From assembly GCF_018918285.1 (NCBI RefSeq), contig NZ_JAHLQF010000003.1:682001-746000 (forward strand): 64,000 nt of DNA. Reading direction: 5' to 3'. This DNA is from Clostridium mobile. GTDB lineage: Bacteria; Bacillota; Clostridia; Clostridiales; Clostridiaceae. Position numbers and translations under genes: made by a program. The notes beneath the pieces were generated by a model, which was given only the letters and a program-made list of their open reading frames with translations, had not been told where the DNA came from and ran no database searches. Positions 54,884 through 63,995 of this stretch are shown one piece after another. Every line of letters starts with the position of its first letter. Position 1 is the first letter of the stretch.

Positions 54884-55939
54884 ATGAAAAGAAAGATAAA
54901 AGTTGTAGTTTGGGGATTAGGTTCTATGGGAAGCGGCATTGCTAAAATGATATTAGGAAAACAGGGATTTACAATTGTAGGAGCTATAGATACAGATCCA
55001 AGTAAAGTTGGAAGAAAGCTTTGGGATATATTAGGGATAGAAGAAAATGAAGACAATGGTTGTGTGATTACAAATAAGGCTGAAGAGGTTATAAAAAAAG
55101 GGTTTGCAGATGTTTGTGTTATGGCTACAGCTTCCTTTACAAAAGTGGTATTTCCATCAATAAAAATGGCAGCAGAAGCGGGAATGGATATAGTTAGTAC
55201 AGCAGAAGAAATGGCCTATCCAAGAGTTTTAGATCCAGAATTATCCGATGAAATGGATAGAATAGCTAAGGAAAATAATATATCAATATTAGGAACAGGT
55301 GTGAATCCAGGATTCATCATGGATTTAATGGTTATTGCGTTAACTGGTGTATGTGATACTGTGGATAAAATAAATGTAGCTAGAATAAATGATCTTGCTT
55401 GTTTTGGAAAAGCAGTTATGGTTGAACAAGGAATAGGGCTTAAGCCAGAAGAATTTAGTGAAGGAGTAAAAAATGATACAGTAGCAGGGCATGTAGGGTT
55501 CTTACAATCCTTTGGAATGTTTGAAGAAGCGTTTAATGTAAAGTTTAATAATGTTAGACAGGAAAAAGAAGCAATTTTAACAAACGTTCCTCGCAGCACA
55601 GATATTGTTTCAGTTAATCCAGGAGATGTGGCAGGATGCAGACAAATAGGGTATGCAAGCTTAGAAGATAAAGAATTTATTGTAATGGAACATCCTCAAC
55701 AGATAAGACCAGAATTAGAAAATGTAGATACTGGAGATTATATTTCCATAAAAGGATATCCAAACATAGACCTTCAAATAAAACCGGAAATACCAGGAGG
55801 AATTGCTACGATAGCTATATGCGTAAATATGATACCTCTTGTAATGAATTCTACACCAGGATTAAAGACCATGCTAGATTTACCAGTTCCAAGAGCTATA
55901 ATCGGTGATGTTAGAGAATTAGTAGATAACAGAGAATAG
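54884..55939 (+). CDS. ord: 2,4-diaminopentanoate dehydrogenase
   Basis: The start is set at 54884 (MKRKIKVVVWG), seven nt after GGAGGGG. The 351-residue NAD(P)-dependent enzyme oxidises 2,4-diaminopentanoate to 2-amino-4-oxopentanoate and ammonia. The Rossmann motif is VVVWGLGSMGSGIAKMI; DTDPSKVGRKLWDILG and GTGVNPGFIMDLMVIALTG are typical of Ord and related to dihydrodipicolinate reductase. A terminator follows at 55949-55995. Confidence 0.93.
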   Translation: MKRKIKVVVWGLGSMGSGIAKMILGKQGFTIVGAIDTDPSKVGRKLWDILGIEENEDNGCVITNKAEEVIKKGFADVCVMATASFTKVVFPSIKMAAEAGMDIVSTAEEMAYPRVLDPELSDEMDRIAKENNISILGTGVNPGFIMDLMVIALTGVCDTVDKINVARINDLACFGKAVMVEQGIGLKPEEFSEGVKNDTVAGHVGFLQSFGMFEEAFNVKFNNVRQEKEAILTNVPRSTDIVSVNPGDVAGCRQIGYASLEDKEFIVMEHPQQIRPELENVDTGDYISIKGYPNIDLQIKPEIPGGIATIAICVNMIPLVMNSTPGLKTMLDLPVPRAIIGDVRELVDNRE

Positions 55940-55948
55940 TTTATTTAT

Positions 55949-55995
55949 AATGGTTACTTTTTTAGATAATTACTTTTAAAAAGTAACCATTTTTT
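55949..55995 (+). terminator. terminator between ord and the permease
   Basis: AATGGTTACTTTTT (55949-55962) / AAAAAGTAACCATT (55978-55991) followed by TTTT. It would lower, but need not abolish, permease expression from the operon promoter. Confidence 0.75.
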
Positions 55996-56037
55996 AAAAT
56001 AAAAAATTATAAAGAATTGGGGATGTGAGGTATTAAA

Positions 56038-57462
56038 ATGGAGGGAAATAGTGAAAAAAAGCTTGGGCTAGGTTTATTAATAGCTTTAGGTATAGGCTCA
56101 ATGATCGCCTCAGGAATTTTTAATAGTCCAACGGATTTAATTATTTATTCTAATCCACAGGCTGTACTTATAGCTTGGGGTATAGGGGTATCTGGAGTAA
56201 TAATGTTAGCACTGGTATTTAATATGCTTTCAAATAAGAGACCGGAATTAAAAGGGGGAATTTATTCTTATGCTAGAGCAGGTTATGGACCATTTATAGG
56301 ATTCAACTGTGCATGGGGATATTGGATGAGTTCATTTTTAGGAAATGTGTCATTTACTATTTTAATTTTTAAAACTATTAATAGCTTAATTGGAGAACAA
56401 TATAAAATGCCTCCAGTTATAACCTTTATATTGGGTTCCGCCCTCTTGTGGTCATATTATTTTATAATAAAAAGGGGAATAAAAGAGGCTGGAGTACTTA
56501 ATGTAATAATAACCATTGCTAAAGTTATACCTTTGATTCTAGTAATTATATTTGGAATACTAGCTTTTAAAGGGGAGATATTTTACGTACCTAATTGGCA
56601 AAATGTTTTAGCATCCACAGGGGAAGCCACTAGTATAGGAAAACAGGTAAGTGGGGCCATGGGAACAGTTCTATGGTGTTTTGTAGGTGTTGAAGCTTTA
56701 GTAGTATTATCAGAAAGAGCTGAAACACAGAAATTAGTTGGTAAAGCTACAGTAATTTCATTATTGATTACAGCTGCACTTTATGTGGCTATATCGATTT
56801 TATCTATGGGCGTTGTACCAGCTGAAGTTTTAGTTAATTCAACAACTCCATTGGCAGATGTTTTATTAGCTACATCCCTTGGAAAAGCAGGTGCTGTAAT
56901 AATCAAGGTAGGTATTATAATTTCAAACATTGGAGCTTTACTTTGCTGGAACTTATTAACTACTGAAATATTGTATGTGCCAGCTGTTCAAGATGATTTA
57001 ATGCCTCAATGGTTTAAAAAGACCAATGAAAAGAATGTACCAGTTAATGCTTTGCTATTTACCATAACAGCTATACAGATATTTTTAATTGCATTGCTTT
57101 CACCGGCATTGCAAAAAGGATATTATGTAGCAACTCATATAGCAACTACCAACATATTATTACCTTATTTAATGTCCTCAATGTTTGCATTTAAAGTTTT
57201 TAGAAATGAGAAGGGATGTATAAAAGAAAAAGTTATATCTTTAATATCAATTATTTATTCTCTTTATGTTATCTACGCCGTAGGGATTGCATATTTAGGT
57301 TTAGCATTTATTATGTATTCCACAGGAATAGTTATATATATTAAAGGTAAAAAAGAAAAAAATGAAAGTGTTACAAGTAGAGAAAAGGGATATATGGCTA
57401 TTATGCTTATTATATCCGCAATTATGATAATATTAGCAGTTACAGGTAAGATTACGGTGTAA
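56038..57462 (+). CDS. APC-family basic amino acid/ornithine permease
   Basis: A 474-residue protein with about 12 helices. The start LGLGLLIALGIGSMIASGIFNSP is the classic APC helix-1 motif, followed by LKGGIYSYARAGYGPFIGFNCAWGYW and FVGVEALVVLSERAE, as in the ArcD/LysP-like basic amino acid antiporters. As the last gene of the ornithine cluster it likely brings in ornithine or exchanges it for another amino acid. GGGGATGTGAGGTATTAAA precedes the ATG. Repeats A2 and B2 follow directly. Confidence 0.88.
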   Translation: MEGNSEKKLGLGLLIALGIGSMIASGIFNSPTDLIIYSNPQAVLIAWGIGVSGVIMLALVFNMLSNKRPELKGGIYSYARAGYGPFIGFNCAWGYWMSSFLGNVSFTILIFKTINSLIGEQYKMPPVITFILGSALLWSYYFIIKRGIKEAGVLNVIITIAKVIPLILVIIFGILAFKGEIFYVPNWQNVLASTGEATSIGKQVSGAMGTVLWCFVGVEALVVLSERAETQKLVGKATVISLLITAALYVAISILSMGVVPAEVLVNSTTPLADVLLATSLGKAGAVIIKVGIIISNIGALLCWNLLTTEILYVPAVQDDLMPQWFKKTNEKNVPVNALLFTITAIQIFLIALLSPALQKGYYVATHIATTNILLPYLMSSMFAFKVFRNEKGCIKEKVISLISIIYSLYVIYAVGIAYLGLAFIMYSTGIVIYIKGKKEKNESVTSREKGYMAIMLIISAIMIILAVTGKITV

Positions 57463-57522
57463 GCTTTAGTTTTACAAATCTTTTCTCAATTATAGTAAAT
57501 ACTTATTTATTGTGCAAAACTT

Positions 57523-57635
57523 AAAAATGCTATGTAATGTACCCTATGCATTTGAGCAAAATCTAGAAATTCTTAATTTATTTTAGAAGTTCTTATTGAA
57601 GCGAATCAGCATAAGAAACATTATGTAGCATTTTT
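57523..57635 (+). repeat. repeat element A, copy 2 (113 nt, internal deletion)
   Basis: The ends pair over 18 bp (AAAAATGCTATGTAATGT / ACATTATGTAGCATTTTT), with two wobbles at positions that differ from copy 1. Outside the 80-nt gap it matches copy 1 at almost every position and has the same orientation. Confidence 0.85.
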
Positions 57636-57705
57636 ATTTGTTGTACCTCTAAATTTGTTTCACAATTATAAGTTCCTACAAACATAATTGTGGTATCCAA
57701 AAGAG

Positions 57706-57772
57706 GAGCTAAGTACATAATGACGTCACTTCACAAAAAGGCGTTCCTCCCATTATATACTTAGCTCCTTTA
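57706..57772 (+). repeat. repeat element B, copy 2
   Basis: Arms 57706-57722 and 57751-57767, identical to copy 1; the loop differs at two bases. CTTTAT follows. Confidence 0.85.
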
Positions 57773-57873
57773 TGTTTTACAAATGTATTTTCAAAATTAA
57801 ATAATGTATGAAACTATAAAAAATACAAATTTATAAACATGTTAAAGCATAGTTTGTCCATAAATATATATTT

Positions 57874-58437
57874 TTATTTAGATTTCTTTTCTACAGTTAC
57901 AGTTTTTAATGTTTTGTCATCTTTAAACTCATATTCTATAGTACATAATCCGCCTTTAGATTCATACTTTAATTTAGAATCATCTTCCTTTTCAGGTTCT
58001 CCTAATTTTTCTTTTATTTGATCTAGGGATAAACCTTTTGGCACTAGTTCATCGATACTTACACCATCATAGTAAACCTCTGGATTCGTATAGTAATATC
58101 TCATAGATCTAATTGTACATTCTTCTGTTCTTTTTTCCTCACCACTGTTATTGACAATTGAAAAAGTTCCATAGTTTTTTCCGTCTTTTGAAAAAGAAAA
58201 TAGAATTGAAGTATATTTTTTCCCTGGAACAGTTTTTACTGGTTCGAATGCCTTAGAATATTCTAAAGTATACCCTTTGTCCAATACTTCTTGAACCGTT
58301 GTGGTACCAATTTCAATAGTTGCATCTTCCATCTTAACTAATGGAATATAGCCTTTACCACGAAAATATCCTGAGTTTATTAAAAATAGTACTACTATTA
58401 GGCCCAGACCTAACAGAATTTTAATTGATTTTTTCAT
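57874..58437 (-). CDS. membrane-anchored or exported protein, unknown function
   Basis: The start is set at 58437 (MKKSIKILLG) because GAGGGAGG precedes it, 16 codons inside the longest frame. The 187-residue product has an N-terminal membrane helix or signal anchor (about 6-24) and an extracellular part with strand-rich sequence (KYTSILFSFSKDGKNYGTFSIVN) and SLDQIKEKLGEPEKEDDSKLKYE, which resembles the small SmpA/OmlA-like or DUF4309-type repeats where a helix-GxPx turn is followed by two strands. No family is assigned. Convergent with the ornithine cluster. Confidence 0.65.
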   Translation of the reverse strand: MKKSIKILLGLGLIVVLFLINSGYFRGKGYIPLVKMEDATIEIGTTTVQEVLDKGYTLEYSKAFEPVKTVPGKKYTSILFSFSKDGKNYGTFSIVNNSGEEKRTEECTIRSMRYYYTNPEVYYDGVSIDELVPKGLSLDQIKEKLGEPEKEDDSKLKYESKGGLCTIEYEFKDDKTLKTVTVEKKSK

Positions 58438-58740
58438 AGTTTGTCCTCCCTCAATATGCAAATATATAGATGTGTATAATATCATAAATAGAACAATTTT
58501 CCAATAATTAAAATAGAATAGTTTTTAATTTAATTATATAATATTTTAAAATAATGAAGTGTTTTTAAAGGATAAGTATAAGGGTTATATAAATTTATGG
58601 TAGAAATATGAAAAGTTATTTGATGCAGTATAAGGTTTTTTATAAAGTTTTCGATAATTAAAAGGTTTGCTAGGATTTGCTAGCAAAAATACAATAAATT
58701 TATTTTACTTGAGAATGTTTCAAAAATAAGGAGGAGCAAA

Positions 58741-59352
58741 ATGTCAAGATGGCTAGACGAACATGATGAACATATAGAGGAGATGAAAGAGAAAACAAAA
58801 AATAATCCCCTGATTCTACTAGGAGTAATAGGTGGAATAGCAATAGCTCTTGTAGTGGCTACAGGGTCATTGGAAGCTTTAAAAGTAACATCACCAGCTA
58901 TAGTAGTTGCTATAGTAGCACTTTTGGTAAGAAAAAAGATGAATAAGAAAAAAGGTGACCCAAGCTTAAGAGAAAGTGTAGAAAAATATCTTACTACCCC
59001 AGAAGAAGTAGAAGCCTTTGATAGGGAAATGTATGGTGAACCTAAGTATAAGGTTGAATTTGGAGATGATAAAAATTATTTGGCAATCACTGATAATTGG
59101 ATGGTAAAATGTAGGTCTACTTTTGATAAAAAAGACTTTATAATATATAAATTAGATGAAATAAAAATTATAAAAACTATTACAATGAAAGCTGTAGGTA
59201 GTTCCATTCCATTTAAAAGGGAATATCATTTACAAATAATATTTAAGGATAATAGTGAAGGAATGATTTTTATAGAAAGTAAAAAGAAATGCATGGAAAT
59301 TAAAGAAAATCTTCAAAGATTATTACCTTTGGTTGAATTTTGGGGGGCATAA
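58741..59352 (+). CDS. membrane protein with C-terminal PH-like domain, unknown
   Basis: A 203-residue protein. A charged N-terminus (MSRWLDEHDEHIEEMKEK) is followed by two membrane helices (about 24-42 and 47-63), a linker, and a cytoplasmic beta-rich domain (95-195: KVEFGDDKNYLAITDNWMVKCRS, YHLQIIFKDNSEGMIFIESKKKC) that resembles bacterial PH-like domains. The family is not recognised. ATAAGGAGGAGCAAA precedes the ATG. Monocistronic, with a terminator at 59375-59422. Confidence 0.65.
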   Translation: MSRWLDEHDEHIEEMKEKTKNNPLILLGVIGGIAIALVVATGSLEALKVTSPAIVVAIVALLVRKKMNKKKGDPSLRESVEKYLTTPEEVEAFDREMYGEPKYKVEFGDDKNYLAITDNWMVKCRSTFDKKDFIIYKLDEIKIIKTITMKAVGSSIPFKREYHLQIIFKDNSEGMIFIESKKKCMEIKENLQRLLPLVEFWGA

Positions 59353-59374
59353 TAAATAAAAATTACATATTTTG

Positions 59375-59422
59375 AAATTAAGGCTATGATAGACTATGTT
59401 CTTATCATAGCTTTAATTTTTA
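59375..59422 (+). terminator. intrinsic terminator
   Basis: AAATTAAGGCTATGATA (59375-59391) / TATCATAGCTTTAATTT (59403-59419) with one wobble, then TTT. Confidence 0.85.
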
Positions 59423-59607
59423 AACTTATATTAATTTAAAATTGATATTAAACTGATATTAAACAAAAAAGATCTTTAAATATGAAATTTCTAATTTAAA
59501 AATCATTTTATATATTTTACCATAATAAATCTTTCGTTTAAATATTGATATTGAACGTAGTTTAGTATACATTATATTTAAGTAACATATTTTGGAAGAG
59601 GGATAAG

Positions 59608-61170
59608 ATGGAGAGATATATTCGATTAGAAATATTAGCTGTTGACAGAATTGGCATAACGTCGGAGATTTTAGAAAAAATATATAAATTAAATATTAAT
59701 CTTACTTCTGTAGAAGTATTTCCTAATAGAGTTTGTATGAAAGTAAAGGATATACATGAAAATAAAATTGAAGAATTAAAAGAAAATATATTTAAAATTA
59801 AAGGAGTATTTCAGATCAATAGAATTGAATTACTAGAACATGAGAAATATCAAAGAAAGCTTCTTGCCATCATAGATTCAATAGATGATGGAATAATGTA
59901 TATAAATAAAAATTCAGAAGTTGAAATTTTTAATAGTTATTGTGAAAATGTATTTTATTATTCCAAGGAAGATATTATAGGAAAGGATATCAATAGTTTA
60001 ATAAAAAATAATCCTATGATAGATTTGATAAATAGTGGAGAAAAACACGATAATATTGAAATTTATTTAGAAAACGGTAGAGGTAAAAGCCATTATCTAA
60101 CCACCATAAGGCCAGTAAAGGATGACAACAATAATAATATTGGAGTAGTGTCTTCCATTAGAGATGTGAAAAAGGTAATAGAAATTGCTAATGTGGTTTC
60201 TTCAAGTGATAACAGGGCTTTTAAAGATATTATAGGCAATAGTTCATCTATTGAAAAAGTAAAGGGAATGGTAAGAGCTGTTGCAAATAGCAATTCTACG
60301 GTTATTTTAAGAGGGCAAAGTGGTACGGGAAAGGAATTATTTGCAAGAGCAATTCATAATCTTAGTCATAGAAAAGATGAAAAATTTGTTCCCGTAAACT
60401 GTGCTGCTCTACCAAATAATTTAATTGAAAGTGAACTTTTTGGATACGAGAAGGGAAGTTTTACAGGTGCTTTTACTACAAAGGAAGGGCTTTTTAAGGA
60501 AGCTCATGAAGGAACTTTATTTTTAGATGAAATTGGAGAACTTCCTTTATTATTACAGGCTAAGCTTTTAAGGGCGCTTCAAGAAGGAGTTATAAGAAAA
60601 GTAGGAAGCAATATTGAAGAGAGTATAGACGTTAGGATAGTTTGTGCTACCAACAGAGATTTAGAAGAAATGGTGAAGCAAGGCAGATTTAGAGAAGATC
60701 TTTATTATAGATTAAATGTTATTCCTATATATATACCATCATTAAGGGAACATTTAGAAGATATACCAAGCCTAGTTACATTTTTTATCGAGGATCTAAA
60801 TAAAAGGATTAACAAAAATATATTAGGAGCGGAATTAGAGTTTATAAATAATTTAATGAAATATAATTGGCCTGGTAATGTTAGAGAACTTAAAAATGTT
60901 GTAGAAAGAGCTATGAACTTATGTAATGATGAATTGCTAAAGAAAGAGCATTTAATGATTCATTTTAATGAAAATCCTAAGAGGATAGATGATATAGTAA
61001 AAAATGGAAACTTAAAATTGAAGGATATAGTCGAAATAGCAGAGAAAGAGGCTATTATTAAGTCATTAAAAAAGAACAAAACTTTTAGAAAAGCGGCGAA
61101 AGAGCTAGGAGTATCTCATACAACGGTAATAAATAAGATAAATAAGTATGGGATAGAGTGGAAAGAATAA
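59608..61170 (+). CDS. TyrR-like sigma-54 activator (ACT-PAS-AAA-HTH), EBP3
   Basis: A 520-residue regulator: an ACT-type amino-acid-binding domain (2-72; RLEILAVDRIGITSEILEKI), PAS (80-195; IDDGIMYINKNSEVEIFNSY), AAA+ with Walker A GQSGTGKE at 236-243, GSFTGA at 283-288, LFLDEIGEL, and a TyrR-type HTH (FRKAAKELGVSHTTVINKINKYGI). Enteric TyrR lacks the sigma-54 loop, but here it is intact. The next genes, behind a -24/-12 promoter, encode methionine gamma-lyase and a transporter, so the ACT domain may sense methionine or a related amino acid (inference). AGAGGGATAAG precedes the ATG. Confidence 0.95.
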   Translation: MERYIRLEILAVDRIGITSEILEKIYKLNINLTSVEVFPNRVCMKVKDIHENKIEELKENIFKIKGVFQINRIELLEHEKYQRKLLAIIDSIDDGIMYINKNSEVEIFNSYCENVFYYSKEDIIGKDINSLIKNNPMIDLINSGEKHDNIEIYLENGRGKSHYLTTIRPVKDDNNNNIGVVSSIRDVKKVIEIANVVSSSDNRAFKDIIGNSSSIEKVKGMVRAVANSNSTVILRGQSGTGKELFARAIHNLSHRKDEKFVPVNCAALPNNLIESELFGYEKGSFTGAFTTKEGLFKEAHEGTLFLDEIGELPLLLQAKLLRALQEGVIRKVGSNIEESIDVRIVCATNRDLEEMVKQGRFREDLYYRLNVIPIYIPSLREHLEDIPSLVTFFIEDLNKRINKNILGAELEFINNLMKYNWPGNVRELKNVVERAMNLCNDELLKKEHLMIHFNENPKRIDDIVKNGNLKLKDIVEIAEKEAIIKSLKKNKTFRKAAKELGVSHTTVINKINKYGIEWKE

Positions 61171-61229
61171 TTTACACATGGAAAGATTTTTTTACACAAA
61201 ACATTGCAAAATGGAATAAAACGTTTACA
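61171..61229. promoter_or_regulatory. candidate EBP3 sites (TTTACA half-sites)
   Basis: TTTACA occurs at 61171, 61191 and 61224. The first two are in TTTACACA and are 20 nt apart, two helical turns. TTTACA is the half-site of the known TyrR box. They lie 85-140 bp upstream of the sigma-54 promoter. Confidence 0.5.
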
Positions 61230-61312
61230 GAAGATTTTAAATATTTAAATTAAATCTACCTAATTGTTATATATCAGTGTATTGCGGTAAATTGTCGTAA
61301 TATTATAAAACT

Positions 61313-61328
61313 TGGCATGGCATTTGCT
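61313..61328 (+). promoter_or_regulatory. sigma-54 promoter of the methionine gamma-lyase operon
   Basis: TGGCATGGCATTTGCT has the -24 GG and -12 GC at the right spacing, with one departure from TGGCAC. The megL start is 46 nt downstream. Confidence 0.88.
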
Positions 61329-61373
61329 CTAATATACAGTGAAATATATATAATAAAATAAGGGGGATTTGCT

Positions 61374-62579
61374 ATGAATAAAGAGAATATGGCTAACATG
61401 GGATTTGGAACTAAAGCAGTACACGGAGGACACAAAAAGGATTCACAATATGGTGCACTAGGTACTCCTATATATCAAACTTCTACTTTTATATTTGAAT
61501 CAGCACAACAGGGTGGAAGAAGATTTGCTGGAGAAGAATGTGGACATATATATACAAGACTTGGTAATCCAACTACGGATCAATTAGAAGAAAAAATTGC
61601 TATATTAGAAGGAGGAGAAGCAGCTGTTGCTACGGCATCTGGTATGGGAGCTATATCATCAGCTTTATGGGCAGCTTTAAAGGCAGGGGATCATGTGGTG
61701 GCAGACGATACACTTTACGGATGCACTTATGCTTTACTAAGTCATGGTTTAACTAGATATGGTATAGAAGTTACTTTTGTTGATACTAGTAATCTAGAAG
61801 AAGTTAAAAATGCTATGAGACCAAATACTAAAGTAGTTTATTTAGAAACTCCTGCTAACCCAAATTTAAAGGTTACTGATATTAATAAAGTTTCACAAAT
61901 AGCTCATGAAGTAGAGGGATGTATGGTATTTGTTGATAATACTTTCTGTACTCCTTATATACAAAGGCCATTAGAATTAGGAGCTGACGTAGTAGTACAC
62001 TCAGTTACAAAATACTTAAATGGTCATGGAGATGTTGTTGCTGGTTTTGCAGTAGGTAAAAAGGAATTTATAGACCAAGTAAGATTATTTGGAGTAAAAG
62101 ATATGACTGGCGCGGTTTTAAGTCCTTTCGATGCATTCCTTGTTATTAGAGGTATGAAAACTTTAGAAATTAGAATGGAAAGACATTGTCAAAATGCAAT
62201 GAAAGTAGCTGAGTTTTTAGAGACTCATCCAGCAATTGAAAAGGTATACTATCCAGGCTTAGAAAGTTTTGAATATTATGAAATAGCTAAAAAGCAGATG
62301 GCTTTACCAGGAGCTATGATTGCATTCGAGTTAAAGGGGGGATTAGAAGAAGGAAGAATAGTTATGAACAACGTAAAACTAGCTAGTTTAGCTGTAAGTT
62401 TAGGAGATGCAGAAACATTAATTCAGCATCCAGCATCAATGACTCATTCACCATATACAAAAGAAGAAAGAATGGCAGCAGGAATTAGCGACGGATTAGT
62501 AAGGCTGTCTATTGGACTAGAAACAGTAGAAGACATAATTGAAGATTTAAAGACAGCATTAGATTTAGTGGTTAAATAA
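61374..62579 (+). CDS. megL: L-methionine gamma-lyase
   Basis: A 401-residue PLP enzyme of the Cys/Met metabolism family. PLP lysine 213 is in [12 protein letters not shown]; the N-terminal [13 protein letters not shown] and RLSIGLE near the end are family marks. Cys117 in [12 protein letters not shown] is the position that marks methionine gamma-lyase (Cys116 in Pseudomonas), where cystathionine enzymes differ. It cleaves methionine to methanethiol, ammonia and 2-oxobutyrate. TAAGGGGGATTTGCT precedes the ATG. Transcribed from a sigma-54 promoter and paired with a transporter. Confidence 0.92.
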   Translation: MNKENMANMGFGTKAVHGGHKKDSQYGALGTPIYQTSTFIFESAQQGGRRFAGEECGHIYTRLGNPTTDQLEEKIAILEGGEAAVATASGMGAISSALWAALKAGDHVVADDTLYGCTYALLSHGLTRYGIEVTFVDTSNLEEVKNAMRPNTKVVYLETPANPNLKVTDINKVSQIAHEVEGCMVFVDNTFCTPYIQRPLELGADVVVHSVTKYLNGHGDVVAGFAVGKKEFIDQVRLFGVKDMTGAVLSPFDAFLVIRGMKTLEIRMERHCQNAMKVAEFLETHPAIEKVYYPGLESFEYYEIAKKQMALPGAMIAFELKGGLEEGRIVMNNVKLASLAVSLGDAETLIQHPASMTHSPYTKEERMAAGISDGLVRLSIGLETVEDIIEDLKTALDLVVK

Positions 62580-62642
62580 CAATTTTATTTTTCTTTGGGG
62601 ATGGGGGATAGAGTTCAATAAAATTAAATAGGGGGAATTGTA

Positions 62643-63995
62643 ATGGAAAATAAAAAAACGTCAAATGGTCTGGCATTACTACCTTTCTTAGTATTTGTAG
62701 CTATTTATCTTGGTAGTGGGATAATATTGCAAGCTAAAGGTGTAGAGATGGCCTTCTATCAGTTGCCAGCACCTGTAGCTATCTTCTGTGGAATAATAAG
62801 TGCATTTTTCATTTTAAAAGGAACTGCTGAGGAAAAATTTGACGCATTATTAGAAGGTTGTGGAAATAAAGATATTATTATAATGTGTACAATCTATCTA
62901 TTAGCAGGAGCCTTTGCTGGTGTATCCAAGGCTATAGGAGGAGTAGAATCCACTGTTAACTTAGGACTTACCTATATACCTGCGCAGTATATAGCCGTTG
63001 GATTATTTTTAATAACATGCTTTATATCTATATCCACAGGAACATCTGTTGGTTCAATTGTAGCTATTGGACCAATTGCTGTAGGACTTGCAGAAAAATC
63101 AGGACTTTCCTTACCTTTCGTTTTAGCTGCGGTAATGGGAGGAGCTATGTTCGGTGATAATCTTTCAGTAATATCGGATACCACCATTGCTGCAACTCGA
63201 ACCCAAGGTTGCGAGATGAGGGATAAGTTTAGAGTAAATATATATATAGCGGCTCCTGCAGCTATAATAACTATAATCTTATTATTAATATTTGGACGTC
63301 CAGAAGTGATTCCACCAATGCAAGCTTATGATTATAATATAATTAAAGTCTTACCATACCTATTAGTTTTAATTCTATCCTTAATCGGAGTTAATGTTTT
63401 TGTTGTTTTAACACTTGGAATAGTAGTTTCTGGTGTTATAGGATTAGCTTACGGAAATCTTACAGTAATAACTTTCTCTCAAGAAATATTTAATGGTTTC
63501 TTAGGAATGATAGAAATCTTCTTATTATCCATGTTTACCGGTGGCCTTGCCCATATGATTACGAAAGCCGGAGGAATTCAATATCTATTGGATAAAATTC
63601 AAAGCATGGTAAAGGGAAGAAGATCTGCGGAAATAGGAATTGGAGCTTTAGTAGCAATGACAGATGCAGCTGTTGCTAATAATACAGTAGCTATAATAAT
63701 TAATGGACCTATAGCAAAGGAGATGTGTAATAAATATAAAGTTGACCCAAGAAGAAGTGCAGCTCTGCTTGACATATTTTCTTGTATCATGCAGGGGGTA
63801 ATTCCTTATGGAGCTCAGATGCTAATACTTCTAAGCTTTACTAAGGGAACAGTTACTCCGTTCCAACTAATGCCGCTGCTATGGTACCAATGGCTTCTTG
63901 GAATATCTGCAATCGTATCTATGTACATTCCATTTGCTGATGGATTAATAAAGAAGAACCCTTGGGATTGGAGTAAAAAAGAAGTAAATATATAG
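62643..63995 (+). CDS. NhaC-family Na+-coupled transporter, probable methionine uptake
   Basis: A 450-residue membrane protein with 10-12 helices and NhaC-family motifs: GTSVGSIVAIGPIAVGLAEKSG, AAVMGGAMFGDNLSVISDTTIAATRTQGC and the C-terminal DIFSCIMQGVIPYGAQML. Some NhaC-family members near methionine genes (MetT type) import methionine; the position 63 bp after megL supports that, while Na+/H+ exchange is the default family reading. AGGGGGAATTGTA precedes the ATG. It ends just before the right edge. Confidence 0.85.
   Translation: MENKKTSNGLALLPFLVFVAIYLGSGIILQAKGVEMAFYQLPAPVAIFCGIISAFFILKGTAEEKFDALLEGCGNKDIIIMCTIYLLAGAFAGVSKAIGGVESTVNLGLTYIPAQYIAVGLFLITCFISISTGTSVGSIVAIGPIAVGLAEKSGLSLPFVLAAVMGGAMFGDNLSVISDTTIAATRTQGCEMRDKFRVNIYIAAPAAIITIILLLIFGRPEVIPPMQAYDYNIIKVLPYLLVLILSLIGVNVFVVLTLGIVVSGVIGLAYGNLTVITFSQEIFNGFLGMIEIFLLSMFTGGLAHMITKAGGIQYLLDKIQSMVKGRRSAEIGIGALVAMTDAAVANNTVAIIINGPIAKEMCNKYKVDPRRSAALLDIFSCIMQGVIPYGAQMLILLSFTKGTVTPFQLMPLLWYQWLLGISAIVSMYIPFADGLIKKNPWDWSKKEVNI

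Larger units (their letters stand above)
57463..57873 (+). other. 410-bp noncoding region holding repeats A2 and B2
   Basis: Between the permease and a convergent gene. Repeat A2 (57523-57635) comes first, then B2 (57706-57772), then AT-rich sequence. No coding sequence is seen. The hairpins may serve as the terminators of the operon. Confidence 0.7.

Noticed and set aside
61374..62579. Cystathionine gamma-synthase or beta-lyase as the product
   Set aside because: The Cys in [10 protein letters not shown] and the context with a transporter and a catabolic activator favour methionine gamma-lyase.
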